Below, one piece after another: positions 8,427-17,276 of a stretch of 64,000 bases of DNA. Source of the stretch: Candidatus Accumulibacter affinis (GTDB lineage: Bacteria; Pseudomonadota; Gammaproteobacteria; Burkholderiales; Rhodocyclaceae); contig JADJOT010000010.1 of assembly GCA_016713625.1 (NCBI GenBank), forward strand, positions 62,001 to 126,000, in the 5' to 3' direction. How positions within the stretch are numbered: position 1 is the stretch's first letter; every line of letters begins with the position of its first letter. The position numbers and the translations under genes are program-made. Under the pieces are notes generated by a model that saw only the letters and a list, made by a program, of their open reading frames with translations, did not search any database and had not been told where the DNA came from.

Positions 8427-10073
8427 TTAGCCCTGCTTGACCTCCAGCAGGCTGTCATCCCACTTGGCGTGTTTCTCGAAACCGAGCAGATTGGTGATCG
8501 TCGCCGCAATGTTCGAAAGACCCGCGGTCTCCGTCTGCTTGAGACCGAGCTTGCCGCCAGTGACGGGATCGTAGAGGATGAAGGGGACCGGGTTGAGCGT
8601 GTGCGAGGTCTTGGCCTTGAACGATCCGTCCGCGTTTTGTGCCGGTTGTTTGGTCTTCTTGTCGATCTCGTACATCTCGTCGGCGTTGCCGTGATCGGCG
8701 GTGATCAGCGCCACGCCGCCAAGCGCCTTGACGACCGGCAGGATACGCGCCAACTGCAGGTCGACGGCCTCGATGGCCATCGTCGCGGCACGGAAGCTGC
8801 CGGTATGTCCGACCATGTCACCATTCGCGAAGTTGCAGCGCAAGGTGCGGTACTGGCCGCTCTGCATGGCTTCGATCATTGCGTCGGCGATCTCCGCGGC
8901 CTTCATCCACGGTCGCTGCTCGAAGGGCACCACGTCGCTGAGCACCTCCTGGTAGGTTTCGCCCGCGAACTTGTTTGAGCGGTTGCCATTCCAGAAGTAG
9001 GTGACATGTCCGAACTTCTGGGTTTCCGAGCAGGCAAACTGGGTAATACCCGATTTCGCAAACCATTCGCCCATGGTGTCGAGAATGGCTGGCGGATCGA
9101 CCAGGAAGCGTTTGGGAAGCTTGAGGTCGCCATCGTACTGAAGCATTCCGGCATAGGTCACGCTGGGTACCCGGACACGGTCGAACTTGTCGAAACTGGC
9201 TTCCTCGAAAGCGCGGGTGATTTCGATCGCACGGTCGCCGCGGAAGTTGAAGAAAACCACCGCGTCGCCGTCTTCGATGGTGCCCACCGGTTGGCCACCA
9301 CTGGCGATCACGAACGGCGGCAGATCCTGGTCAATGGTTCCCGGAAACTTGACGCGCAGCGCCTCGACCGCCGCCGATGCGCTCGCGTACTGCTCGCCTT
9401 CGCCGAGCACGTGCGTGTGCCAGCCTTTCTCGACCATGTTCCAGTTTGCCTCGTAGCGGTCCATGGTGATGTTCATCCGGCCACCCCCCGAGGCGATGCG
9501 GGCGTCGAAACCATCGCCGCTGACCTCGGCAAGGAAAGCTTCGAAAGGCAGGATGTATTCGAGCGCACTGGTTTCGGGGACGTCACGCCCGTCGATCAGA
9601 ATGTGTACCCGCACCGCCGGTACGCCTTCTTCCCTGGCGCGCAGGATCATCGCTCGCAAGTGGTCGATGTGGCTGTGCACATTGCCGTCGGAGAAAAGGC
9701 CGATGAAGTGGATCATGCCGCGACCAGCCTTGGCGCCGGCGACGATCTGTTGCCAGGCAGCACCCTGCCAGATCGAGCCGGTGTCGATGGCGTCGGCGAC
9801 CAGCGAGGCGCCCTGGCTATAGACCTGGCCGGCCCCGATGGCATTGTGGCCGACCTCGGAGTTGCCCATGTCTTCGTCGGAAGGCATGCCGACGGCGATG
9901 CCATGGGCGCGCAAGGTGATGTTCGGGCAGTTGGCCACGAGATGGTCGAGGGTAGGTTTCCTGGCAGCAGCAATGGCGCTGCCGAGGTCGGATTTGGCGA
10001 TCCCGTAGCCGTCCATGACGATCGTGACGATAGGACCCTGAATTCCAGGGAAAGAGGCAGACTTCTGCAACAT
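8427..10073 (-). CDS. gpmI: 2,3-bisphosphoglycerate-independent phosphoglycerate mutase
   Basis: 548 aa. It interconverts 3- and 2-phosphoglycerate using Mn and a phosphoserine intermediate. The alkaline-phosphatase-fold metal site starts at MDGYG (Asp21), and the catalytic serine is Ser72 in MGNSEVGHN. Further motifs are DGRDVPETSALEYI, FFNFRGDRAIEI and ITADHGNADEM. The start chosen is the ATG before LQKSASFPG; the frame continues 18 codons upstream without family features. It is transcribed convergently with lysA and divergently from the secreted peptide gene. Confidence 0.93.
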   Translation of the reverse strand: MLQKSASFPGIQGPIVTIVMDGYGIAKSDLGSAIAAARKPTLDHLVANCPNITLRAHGIAVGMPSDEDMGNSEVGHNAIGAGQVYSQGASLVADAIDTGSIWQGAAWQQIVAGAKAGRGMIHFIGLFSDGNVHSHIDHLRAMILRAREEGVPAVRVHILIDGRDVPETSALEYILPFEAFLAEVSGDGFDARIASGGGRMNITMDRYEANWNMVEKGWHTHVLGEGEQYASASAAVEALRVKFPGTIDQDLPPFVIASGGQPVGTIEDGDAVVFFNFRGDRAIEITRAFEEASFDKFDRVRVPSVTYAGMLQYDGDLKLPKRFLVDPPAILDTMGEWFAKSGITQFACSETQKFGHVTYFWNGNRSNKFAGETYQEVLSDVVPFEQRPWMKAAEIADAMIEAMQSGQYRTLRCNFANGDMVGHTGSFRAATMAIEAVDLQLARILPVVKALGGVALITADHGNADEMYEIDKKTKQPAQNADGSFKAKTSHTLNPVPFILYDPVTGGKLGLKQTETAGLSNIAATITNLLGFEKHAKWDDSLLEVKQG

Positions 10074-10482
10074 GATGGATTCCTGGCGAAGTGGAGAGAT
10101 GGGACGAAGGCCGCCAACGACCGGCAAGCAGCGGCAACGACGCCAGTATACCGCAAGCGATGCTCCCTCGGATGGTCAAGGAATGTCATTTGAAAACGGA
10201 TACTTGCGGTCGCTCGCCGGACTACATTCGCGCCCTGATCGACGCCAGCGACCTTTGCCCGAGGACAAGGCAGATCCATGTCTGCTGCACAGTGCAGATA
10301 TTGTCGAAAGGCCCGGCCAGCCGCGGCCTGGCGCCGCGCCTGTCCTGCCATGCCGCCGTCACAGAGCGATACACGGCGCTACACTTGCGCTGACATCCCT
10401 TGCCGCTGTACCGGCGTTATTCGGCTCAAGGCACGGCAATTCCGCAGTGCCGGAAAACCAGAACCATTCAAGGAGATGCAAA
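10074..10482. other. divergent intergenic region upstream of gpmI and a secreted peptide gene
   Basis: About 409 bases. Only short unsupported frames are present. A clear Shine-Dalgarno AGGAG (10471-10475) precedes the peptide gene at its right end. Promoters for both directions must lie here, but I cannot place consensus boxes with confidence. Confidence 0.4.
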
Positions 10483-10854
10483 ATGATGAAGACTGTGATC
10501 GCGCTTGTTGTTGCCGCTGGCTTCGCTGGTAGTGCCTTTGCCCAGAGTGTTGCGCCGACTGCTTCGCCGACCGCCACCGCGCCCGCCGCCAAGGTAGCGA
10601 CCCCCGGCGCCGCTGACAAGAAGGTGGAAGCCGCGAAGGCCAGCGACCCGGTCAAGGCGGAAGTTGCCAAGCCGGTTCCTTCGGCAGGCGCAGACACCGC
10701 CAAGATGGCTCACCCGATGACGGCAGACACCGCCAAGACCGAGGCCAAGGTGGAAGAACACGCGGCCAAGCCGCACACGAAGACCGACAAGGTGGTCAAG
10801 ACCAATACCAAGCCGGTTGCCAAGAGCGAAACGGTTGCACCGCCGGCCAAGTAG
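10483..10854 (+). CDS. small secreted Ala/Lys/Pro-rich protein
   Basis: 123 aa. A typical signal peptide (MMKTVIALVVAAGFAGSAFA) with cleavage after AFA leaves a mature chain made almost only of Ala, Lys, Thr, Pro, Val and Glu, low in aromatic residues and without cysteine. It is probably disordered and periplasmic or exported. AGGAG eight bases upstream supports the start (ATG 10483, or the next codon). It has its own terminator, so it is likely a single-gene transcript. Function unknown. Confidence 0.75.
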   Translation: MMKTVIALVVAAGFAGSAFAQSVAPTASPTATAPAAKVATPGAADKKVEAAKASDPVKAEVAKPVPSAGADTAKMAHPMTADTAKTEAKVEEHAAKPHTKTDKVVKTNTKPVAKSETVAPPAK

Positions 10855-10875
10855 CTTCCTGCCTCTTCGCCACCA

Positions 10876-10904
10876 ACCCTCGGGTCTTTGCCTGAGGGTT
10901 TTTT
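10876..10904 (+). terminator. Rho-independent terminator
   Basis: CCCTCGGG and CCTGAGGG form a stem with one G-T pair around a short loop, followed by a run of six T on the + strand. It stands 20 bp after the stop of the secreted peptide gene. Confidence 0.85.
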
Positions 10905-10979
10905 GCATGGCAGCCAATGCGGCAGATTTCCCACCAGCGGGCGAGGGGAGATTGATGAGGCGCTGATGCGGCGTTCACA

Positions 10980-11207
10980 TCAACGTCCGCCCTTGCTGCC
11001 ACCCTTGTCCCAGCCGTAACGCGCCGTCCGTTGCCAGCGGCTTTGCGGCTGGCGCAGCAGCTTGTCGAGGGCCGGTGGACGCGGCGGCGTGGGCGCTGGC
11101 GGGGTGCTGCGCTGGCGGTCAGGACGTGGCGCCTTGACGGTCATCGGGGTGGGCTCGGAGAGGGTGGCTGACGCTGTGCTAGACTTTGTGTCCATTCTAA
11201 CGCTCAA
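10980..11207 (-). CDS. hypothetical small basic protein (uncertain)
   Basis: Up to 75 aa, or 54 aa from the internal ATG at about 11144. It is Pro/Arg/Lys-rich with a C-terminal KLLRQPQSRWQRTARYGWDKGG stretch that is less biased than typical shadow frames. No family is recognised and no strong ribosome-binding site is visible. It is divergent from aroC. It may not be a gene. Confidence 0.25.
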   Translation of the reverse strand: MSVRMDTKSSTASATLSEPTPMTVKAPRPDRQRSTPPAPTPPRPPALDKLLRQPQSRWQRTARYGWDKGGSKGGR

Positions 11208-11216
11208 GAGGACGCC

Positions 11217-12320
11217 ATGTCTGGCAACACCATCGGCACCCTGTTTGCCGTGACTTCATTTGGTGAGTCACACGGGCCGGCGATCGGCTGTGTGGTCGAT
11301 GGCTGCCCTCCCGGGCTGGCGATCAGCGAGGCCGACATTCAGGCTGAACTTGACCGCCGCAAGCCGGGAACTTCTCGACATGTGACCCAGCGTCGCGAGC
11401 CCGATGCGGTGGAGATCCTGTCCGGGGTGTTCGCTGGTCGGACCACGGGTACCCCGATTGCCCTGCTGATCCGCAACCAGGATCAGCGCAGCAAGGACTA
11501 CGGCAATATCGCCGAGACCTTTCGCCCGGGACATGCCGACTATGTTTACACGCAAAAATACGGCTTTCGCGACCATCGCGGTGGTGGACGTTCTTCGGCA
11601 CGCGAAACCGCGGTGCGCGTTGCCGCCGGGGCGATCGCCCGCAAGTGGCTGGCAGAGCGTTATGGCGTCACGATTGGCGGCTGGATGAGCCAGCTCGGCC
11701 CGATCGAGATCCCTTTCGTTGCCAGCGCCGAGATCGATGGCAATCCTTTTTTTGCTCCGAATGCGGCGATCGTGCCACGGCTCGAGGAGTACATGGATCA
11801 ACTGCGCAAGTCTGGTGACTCGGTAGGCGCAAAGATCAGCGTCAGGGCGAGCGGCGTGCCGGCGGGCTGGGGTGAGCCGGTCTACGGTCGTCTCGATGCC
11901 GAGATCGCCTACGCGATGATGAGCATCAACGCGGTCAAGGGGGTCGAAATCGGCGCCGGCTTTGCCAGCGTTGCGCAGAAGGGAAGCGAACACGGCGACG
12001 AGATGACGCCGCAGGGTTTTCTCAGCAATCATGCCGGTGGCGTGCTGGGTGGTATCTCCAGCGGACAGGATTTGCTCGTCAATCTGGCCATCAAGCCGAC
12101 CTCGAGCATTCGCCTGCCGCGCCGTTCGGTCACGCTCGACGGCCAGTCCGCGGTCGTCGAAACGCATGGTCGGCATGATCCCTGTGTCGGCATCCGCGCG
12201 ACGCCGATTGCCGAGGCGATGCTGGCGCTGGTATTGATCGATCAGGCGCTGCGTCATCGCGCCCAGTGCGCCGATGTGGTTTGTGCGACACCGACCATTC
12301 CGGGCCGGTCCGTGGGGTGA
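11217..12320 (+). CDS. aroC: chorismate synthase
   Basis: 367 aa, standard length. It converts EPSP to chorismate with reduced FMN, the last shikimate step. Signatures are GESHGPAIGCVVDGCPPG near the N-terminus, GHADYVYTQKYG with RGGGRSSARET, and GGISSGQDL near the C-terminus. Its product feeds the trp genes further along this window. Confidence 0.97.
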   Translation: MSGNTIGTLFAVTSFGESHGPAIGCVVDGCPPGLAISEADIQAELDRRKPGTSRHVTQRREPDAVEILSGVFAGRTTGTPIALLIRNQDQRSKDYGNIAETFRPGHADYVYTQKYGFRDHRGGGRSSARETAVRVAAGAIARKWLAERYGVTIGGWMSQLGPIEIPFVASAEIDGNPFFAPNAAIVPRLEEYMDQLRKSGDSVGAKISVRASGVPAGWGEPVYGRLDAEIAYAMMSINAVKGVEIGAGFASVAQKGSEHGDEMTPQGFLSNHAGGVLGGISSGQDLLVNLAIKPTSSIRLPRRSVTLDGQSAVVETHGRHDPCVGIRATPIAEAMLALVLIDQALRHRAQCADVVCATPTIPGRSVG

Positions 12321-12393
12321 CGAGCCGCCATGGCAATGGTTATAATCGCGTAGTCCGGCTGCGCATGGGGCGCGCCGGGATCAGCAAGAGGCG

Positions 12394-12651
12394 ATGATCA
12401 TGCAAGTCGAGCACCACGACCTTCACCACGAGTTTCCTGAATATCTGGAATGTATTCACTCGCTGCAAGCCGCGAACGAGCAGTTCGGTCACTTGTATGA
12501 TGAATACCACCAACTGACCCGAGAGGTCGAGCGTCTCGAAGAAGAAGACCTGCCGGTCGACGATTTCACCATCGAGAACATGAAGAAGCACCGCGTCTGG
12601 CTCAAGGACCAGATGTACCGGATGCTGCTCGCGCACAAGAACGGCGACTGA
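12394..12651 (+). CDS. YdcH/DUF465-family small protein
   Basis: 85 aa, charged and helical, with the family pattern HHEFPEY...LQAANEQFGHLYDEYHQLTREVERLE...KHRVWLKDQMYRMLLAHK. Members are short coiled-coil proteins of unknown function, often near housekeeping genes. Start at ATG 12394 or two codons later. Confidence 0.8.
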   Translation: MIMQVEHHDLHHEFPEYLECIHSLQAANEQFGHLYDEYHQLTREVERLEEEDLPVDDFTIENMKKHRVWLKDQMYRMLLAHKNGD

Positions 12652-12697
12652 CCCGATCCTCGCCAGTGTAGTGGTGTGCATCCGGTAGAATTGGCGG

Positions 12698-13894
12698 ATG
12701 CACGAGCTGCCCTATTGGCGCCTTTCCGGCTATTACTTCTTCTATTTTGCCTTCATCGGCGCTTTTTCGCCGTATTTCGGGCTCTATCTCCAGTCGCTGT
12801 CGTTCTCTGCCTGGGATATCGGCCTGCTGCTGTCGCAGATGCAGTTGATGCGCCTGTTCGCGCCGTATCTATGGGGCGCGCTCGCGGATCGACTGGCGCA
12901 GCGGGTACTCATCATCCGCCTGGCAGCGGTGCTCAGCCTGCTTGGTTTCTCGAGTTTTTTTGCGATCAGCAGCTTCACCGCGATGTTGATTGCCATGGCC
13001 CTCCTGGCCTTTTTCTGGAGTGCGGCGCTGCCCCTGGTCGAAACAGTCACTTTCGATCATCTGCGTGACGAGCCCGGGCGTTACAGTCGGATCCGGGTAT
13101 GGGGCTCGATCGGCTTTATTGTCGCAGTGATGGGAACCGGTGCCCTGCTCGATCGCCTGCCCTTGCCAAGCCTGCTGTGGGTGATCGTCGCGACGCTGAG
13201 CGGCATTCTGCTGTATGCGCTGGCGTTGCCTGAAGTGGCGGCGCATACCTCGGCAGACGCGCAGGTGACGGTGGCTAGCATTCTCCGCCAGTCGCGCGTA
13301 CGGGCGCTGTTTGCCGCTTGTTTTGCGATGTCGGCGGCGCATGGGGCGCTCTACGTCTTCTACTCGATCCACCTCGCCGACCATCACTACAGTACCTTTC
13401 TGGTCGGTTGCCTGTGGTCGCTCGGGGTGCTCGCCGAAATCGTCGTTTTCTTCTTCATGGCTGGTCTGCTGCGCCATTTTGGGCTGCGCAGGATTCTGCT
13501 CATCAGCTTTTCTGCGGCGGTGCTGCGCTTCCTGTTGATCGGCTGGTGCGTCGACTGGCTGTCGCTGATCGTGCTGGCGCAGCTGTTGCACGGGCTGACC
13601 TTTGGCGCCTATCATGCGGCAACGATCGCCGCCGTCAATCGCTGGTTCACCGGCCGCAGCCAGGCCCGCGGGCAGGCTTTGTATTCCAGCCTGTCGTTCG
13701 GTGCCGGTGGCCTGGTCGGCAGCTTGCTGAGCGGCTGGACCTGGGATGCCTGGGGCGCTGCCCCGACCTACGCCCTGAGTTCGGCGTTTGCCCTCGCCGG
13801 TCTGGTTTTCGTGGCGCTCTGGGTAAGGGACAGCGACTTCGACCTGGTCGGCGAGCGAGGCAGTGTGCGCGTTGCTGACCGTACTTGCCATTAG
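12698..13894 (+). CDS. MFS transporter, MFS_1-like (HcaT/nucleoside symporter type)
   Basis: 398 aa with about 12 hydrophobic helices. The start MHELPYWRLSGYYFFYFAFIGAF and the DRLAQR loop after helix 2 match the MFS_1-like branch that includes 3-phenylpropionate (HcaT) and nucleoside:proton symporters. Substrate cannot be inferred from sequence. It overlaps or adjoins the M48 protease gene that follows. Confidence 0.85.
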   Translation: MHELPYWRLSGYYFFYFAFIGAFSPYFGLYLQSLSFSAWDIGLLLSQMQLMRLFAPYLWGALADRLAQRVLIIRLAAVLSLLGFSSFFAISSFTAMLIAMALLAFFWSAALPLVETVTFDHLRDEPGRYSRIRVWGSIGFIVAVMGTGALLDRLPLPSLLWVIVATLSGILLYALALPEVAAHTSADAQVTVASILRQSRVRALFAACFAMSAAHGALYVFYSIHLADHHYSTFLVGCLWSLGVLAEIVVFFFMAGLLRHFGLRRILLISFSAAVLRFLLIGWCVDWLSLIVLAQLLHGLTFGAYHAATIAAVNRWFTGRSQARGQALYSSLSFGAGGLVGSLLSGWTWDAWGAAPTYALSSAFALAGLVFVALWVRDSDFDLVGERGSVRVADRTCH

Positions 13895-13905
13895 GGAGTT
13901 TGTGG

Positions 13906-14736
13906 ATGGGGCACCGTCACATCTGGCTGGTCCTGCTGCTGGCCATATTCGCGGCTGGCTGCGCAGCGACCCGCACCACCGCCGGTGGTGCAGTGGGCGT
14001 CGATCGCGAACAGACCATGCTGGTTTCCTCCGGCGAGGTCAATCGATCGGCAAGCAAGGCTTATCAGGATACGCTGCGGGTAGCGAAGAGCAAAAACCTC
14101 CTCAATCGCGATCCTCGTCAGGTCGAGCGGGTGCGCCAGGTTGCCGCACGGCTGATTCCGGCAACGGTCGCTTTTCGCAGCGACGCCCCTGGCTGGCGCT
14201 GGGAGGTCAACGTCGTCACCGACAGGGAACTCAACGCCTGGTGCATGCCAGGTGGCAAGATCGTTGTCTACAGTGGCCTGATCGAGCAACTGCAGCTTTC
14301 CGATGACGAACTCGCTGCGGTAATGGCGCATGAGATCGCGCACGCGCTGCGCGAACACGGGCGTGAGAAGGCGGGCCAGGCTGCGGGCGTCAGCGCGGCC
14401 GCGGCCATCGGCGGAGCTCTGCTCGGCGGCTATTTCGGGGTCGATTCCAGCCTTGGGCAAAGTCTGATCAGCGGCGTCGGCGAGCTCGCTTTCATGCGTC
14501 CCAATTCGCGCGAAATGGAGCAGGAGGCTGACCGCGTTGGCGTCGAGCTTGCCGCGCGTGCCGCTTACGACCCTGCGGCTGCGATCACCCTGTGGGAAAA
14601 GATGGGACGTGTTGCCGGTGGTCAGCCGCCGCAATGGCTGTCGACCCACCCTTCGCACGCATCGCGAATCGCCGACCTGCGCGTCTATGCACAACGGGTG
14701 CAGCCGCTATATGCGGCCGCGCGCAGTTCGCGCTGA
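13906..14736 (+). CDS. M48-family metallopeptidase, lipoprotein (LoiP/YggG-like)
   Basis: 276 aa. The signal peptide ends in the lipobox FAAGC (Cys19), so it should be anchored in the membrane. The zinc motif is HEIAH (142-146), with the third ligand in MEQEADRVG. Small LoiP-type M48 enzymes are outer-membrane-associated quality-control proteases. The start is the ATG before GHRHIWL, preceded by GGAG; the frame is open a few codons further. Confidence 0.87.
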   Translation: MGHRHIWLVLLLAIFAAGCAATRTTAGGAVGVDREQTMLVSSGEVNRSASKAYQDTLRVAKSKNLLNRDPRQVERVRQVAARLIPATVAFRSDAPGWRWEVNVVTDRELNAWCMPGGKIVVYSGLIEQLQLSDDELAAVMAHEIAHALREHGREKAGQAAGVSAAAAIGGALLGGYFGVDSSLGQSLISGVGELAFMRPNSREMEQEADRVGVELAARAAYDPAAAITLWEKMGRVAGGQPPQWLSTHPSHASRIADLRVYAQRVQPLYAAARSSR

Positions 14737-14771
14737 GCAAGGCGGGCCAGACCCGAGAGAAAGCAGACGTT

Positions 14772-14819
14772 CCCCCCCCCCCCCGCCGGCGAGGGGGGGG
14801 GGGGGGGGGGGGGGGGGGG
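14772..14819. repeat. poly-C / poly-G tract able to form a long hairpin
   Basis: Thirteen consecutive C (14772-14784), an 8-base linker GCCGGCGA, then 27 consecutive G (14793-14819). The C and G runs can pair. It sits between the M48 protease stop and the leuC promoter region. The length of the G run is suspicious as a sequencing or assembly artefact. Confidence 0.8.
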
Positions 14820-14850
14820 CCGACGGGAACAACAGGCCGGCATGAGGGCG

Positions 14851-14880
14851 CTGACAGCGGCGACGGCGCTGTGACATAAT
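14851..14880 (+). promoter_or_regulatory. candidate sigma-70 promoter of the leuC operon
   Basis: CTGACA at 14851-14856 and CATAAT at 14875-14880 with an 18-base spacer, 50 bases before the leuC start. Each box deviates from consensus by one base. Confidence 0.4.
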
Positions 14881-14929
14881 CCTAGGCCTGATCCTTCCCA
14901 CCGGGACGACTTTGCCGGATAGACGAGAG

Positions 14930-16336
14930 ATGTCGCAGACCCTTTACGAAAAACTATGGCTGGACCATGTAGTCCATCAGGAAGCAGATGGCACCGCGCT
15001 GATCTATATCGATCGCCATCTGGTGCATGAAGTGACCAGCCCGCAGGCTTTCGAGGGCCTCAAGCTGGCTGGCCGCAAGCCATGGCGCGTTTCTTCGATC
15101 GTCGCGACGGCAGACCATAATACGCCAACCGATCACTGGGATCGCGGTATCGAGGATCCGGTGTCGCGGCTGCAGGTCGACACGCTCGACGCCAATGTGC
15201 ATGAAGTCGGTGCGCTCGCCTATTTCCCGTTCAAGGACCCGCGCCAGGGTATCGTGCATGTGGTCGGCCCCGAGATCGGTGCGACGCTGCCGGGAATGTC
15301 GGTCGTTTGCGGCGATTCGCACACCAGTACGCACGGTGCTTTCGCCTGTCTGGCGCAGGGTATTGGCACCTCCGAGGTGGAACATGTTCTGGCCACCCAG
15401 TGCCTGTTGCAGAAAAAGTCGAAGACCATGTTGTTGCGGGTCAATGGGAAGCTGGCCAAGGGAGTCGCGGCGAAGGATTTGGCGCTGGCGATCATTGGTC
15501 GCATTGGCACCGCCGGCGGCACCGGCTATGCCATGGAGTTTGCCGGCAGTGCGATTCGCGGCTTGTCGATGGAGGGTCGCATGACCCTCTGCAACATGGC
15601 CATCGAAGCCGGCGCGCGCCTCGGCCTGGTGGCGGTGGATGAGGTAACCATCGATTATCTGCGCGGACGTCCCTTCGCGCCCAGCGATGCACAGTGGGAG
15701 CAAGCGGTCGCCGCCTGGCGCGGCCTGCGCAGCGATGCGGATGCGCGTTTCGATGGCGTCGTCGAAATGCGCGCCGAGGACATCCGGCCGCAGGTGACCT
15801 GGGGCACCTCGCCCGAGATGGTGGTCGCCGTCGATGCCTGTGTTCCCGATCCGGCCAATGAGCAGGACCCGGTGCGCCGCGAAGGCTGGGAGCGAGCCTT
15901 GCGCTATATGGGTTTGCGGCCAAACGTGCCGATCCGCGAGATCAGACTCGACAAGATCTTCATCGGTTCATGTACCAACTCGCGTATCGAGGATCTGCGT
16001 GCTGCCGCCGCCGTTGCCAACGGCAGGAAGGTGGCAGAGAGCATCAAACTGGCGCTGGTCGTTCCTGGTTCGGGGTTGGTCAAGCAGCAGGCGGAGAGCG
16101 AAGGGCTGGACCGGATATTCCGCGCTGCCGGCTTCGAGTGGCGGCAGCCTGGCTGCTCGATGTGCCTGGCCATGAACGCCGACCGTCTCGACGCGGGCGA
16201 GCGCTGCGCTTCGACCTCGAATCGAAACTTCGAGGGGCGGCAGGGCGGCGGTGGTCGGACCCACCTCGTCAGTCCGGAGATGGCCGCCGCCGCCGCAATT
16301 GCCGGGCACTTCTGCGACGTCAGCGAGTGGCTTTGA
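14930..16336 (+). CDS. leuC: 3-isopropylmalate dehydratase large subunit
   Basis: 468 aa. It isomerises 2- to 3-isopropylmalate with a [4Fe-4S] cluster. Visible are VCGDSHTSTHGAF, the cluster cysteines in IGSCTNSR and PGCSMCLAMN, and the TSNRNFEGRQG substrate loop. The start is the ATG before SQTLYEKLW; an upstream TTG six codons earlier is less likely. First gene of a leuCD cluster. Confidence 0.97.
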   Translation: MSQTLYEKLWLDHVVHQEADGTALIYIDRHLVHEVTSPQAFEGLKLAGRKPWRVSSIVATADHNTPTDHWDRGIEDPVSRLQVDTLDANVHEVGALAYFPFKDPRQGIVHVVGPEIGATLPGMSVVCGDSHTSTHGAFACLAQGIGTSEVEHVLATQCLLQKKSKTMLLRVNGKLAKGVAAKDLALAIIGRIGTAGGTGYAMEFAGSAIRGLSMEGRMTLCNMAIEAGARLGLVAVDEVTIDYLRGRPFAPSDAQWEQAVAAWRGLRSDADARFDGVVEMRAEDIRPQVTWGTSPEMVVAVDACVPDPANEQDPVRREGWERALRYMGLRPNVPIREIRLDKIFIGSCTNSRIEDLRAAAAVANGRKVAESIKLALVVPGSGLVKQQAESEGLDRIFRAAGFEWRQPGCSMCLAMNADRLDAGERCASTSNRNFEGRQGGGGRTHLVSPEMAAAAAIAGHFCDVSEWL

Positions 16337-16351
16337 CCGGAGTGTGAAGAA

Positions 16352-16486
16352 GTGCACAGACTGGTTCTGCTTTGGCAGTTCATCATGACGGCGACTTCAC
16401 TGGTGGCGCGCAACACCGTTCCCGGCTTGGACAAGGATATTGAACATGAACAGGCCGGCCAGTCGATCGGCAGGGCAACCAGCTAG
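16352..16486 (+). pseudogene. entericidin-like small lipoprotein relic (lipobox Cys lost)
   Basis: A 44-codon frame opens with GTG and reads VHRLVLLWQFIMTATSLVA then RNTVPGLDKDIEHEQAGQSI and ends at TAG. Entericidin A/B proteins read about MKRLxLL...LxxCNTVxGxGKDIexgGqaI, and such a gene commonly sits between leuC and leuD in Betaproteobacteria. Here the hydrophobic leader and the NTV-G-KDIE-GQSI pattern persist, but the lipid-modified cysteine is Arg (codon CGC, one change from TGC) and the leader contains Trp-Gln. It is probably inactive. Family recognition is from pattern memory. Confidence 0.55.
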
Positions 16487-16503
16487 CGCGTCTACAGAAA
16501 AGG

Positions 16504-17148
16504 ATGGGCATGGACAAATTCATTCGTCTGGAAGGTCTGGTGGCGCCACTCGACCGGGCCAACGTCGATACCGATGCGATCATACCGAAGCAGTTCCTGA
16601 AGTCGATCAAACGCTCGGGCTTTGGTCCCAACCTGTTCGACGAATGGCGTTACCTGGACGTCGGTGAGCCCGGAAGGGACAACTCGCAGCGGCCGCTCAA
16701 CGACCAGTTCGTTCTCAATCAGCCGCGTTTTATGGGGGCACAGATCCTGCTTACGCGACAGAATTTCGGCTGTGGCAGTTCGCGTGAACACGCTCCCTGG
16801 GCCTTGCTCGATTTCGGATTTCGCGCGTTGATTGGCGAAAGCTTTGCCGATATCTTCTACAACAATTGCTTCAAGAACGGTATCCTGCCGATCGTGCTGC
16901 CGGCTGCTGATATCGATGGCTTGTTTGCGCTGGTCGAGGCCAACCCGGGTTGTCGCTTGCTGGTCGATCTCGAGCAGCAACTGGTGGTTCGTCCGGACGG
17001 TCAGGTGCTGCCGTTTTCCGTCGATTCCTTCCGGCGCGAATGTCTGCTCAACGGCTGGGATGATATCGGGCTCAGCTTGCGGCATGCTGATCTGATCCGG
17101 GCGTTCGAAGAGAAACGTCGTGTCGAGAAGCCCTGGCTGTTCGCTTGA
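16504..17148 (+). CDS. leuD: 3-isopropylmalate dehydratase small subunit
   Basis: 214 aa, usual length. Signatures are ANVDTDAIIPKQFLK, FGCGSSREHAPWAL and the C-terminal helical swivel domain. It forms the heterodimer with LeuC. Start at ATG 16504 or 16510 (MGMDKF). Confidence 0.97.
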   Translation: MGMDKFIRLEGLVAPLDRANVDTDAIIPKQFLKSIKRSGFGPNLFDEWRYLDVGEPGRDNSQRPLNDQFVLNQPRFMGAQILLTRQNFGCGSSREHAPWALLDFGFRALIGESFADIFYNNCFKNGILPIVLPAADIDGLFALVEANPGCRLLVDLEQQLVVRPDGQVLPFSVDSFRRECLLNGWDDIGLSLRHADLIRAFEEKRRVEKPWLFA

Positions 17149-17158
17149 GGGGTTGGCA

Positions 17159-17260
17159 ATGAAGGTTTATGTACTTTCCCCGGCTGCCAGCATCGACCAG
17201 CCGGGGATGCAGAGGGTCGCTACGCCGAGCATGGCTGACAGAGTGCTGGCGGCGCTTTGA
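17159..17260 (+). pseudogene. leuB: leuB relic: in-frame internal deletion of 3-isopropylmalate dehydrogenase
   Basis: A 33-codon frame occupies the place where leuB stands in related genomes, between leuD and asd. It starts MKVYVLSP, like the LeuB N-terminus (MKxxVLPGDGIG), and ends IDQPGMQRVATPSMADRVL plus AAL and stop, like the LeuB C-terminus (QxGMxxVGTxxMGDAVVAAL). More than 300 central codons, including all substrate and NAD sites, are missing, yet the frame is kept. The stub cannot be an enzyme. A functional leuB must be elsewhere, or leucine synthesis is broken. Confidence 0.7.
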
Positions 17261-17276
17261 TTATCGGAGTGAACGA

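Noticed and set aside
14592..14879. Frames crossing the poly-C/poly-G tract
   Set aside because: They are poly-Pro/Gly translations of the homopolymer and end in non-coding leader DNA.
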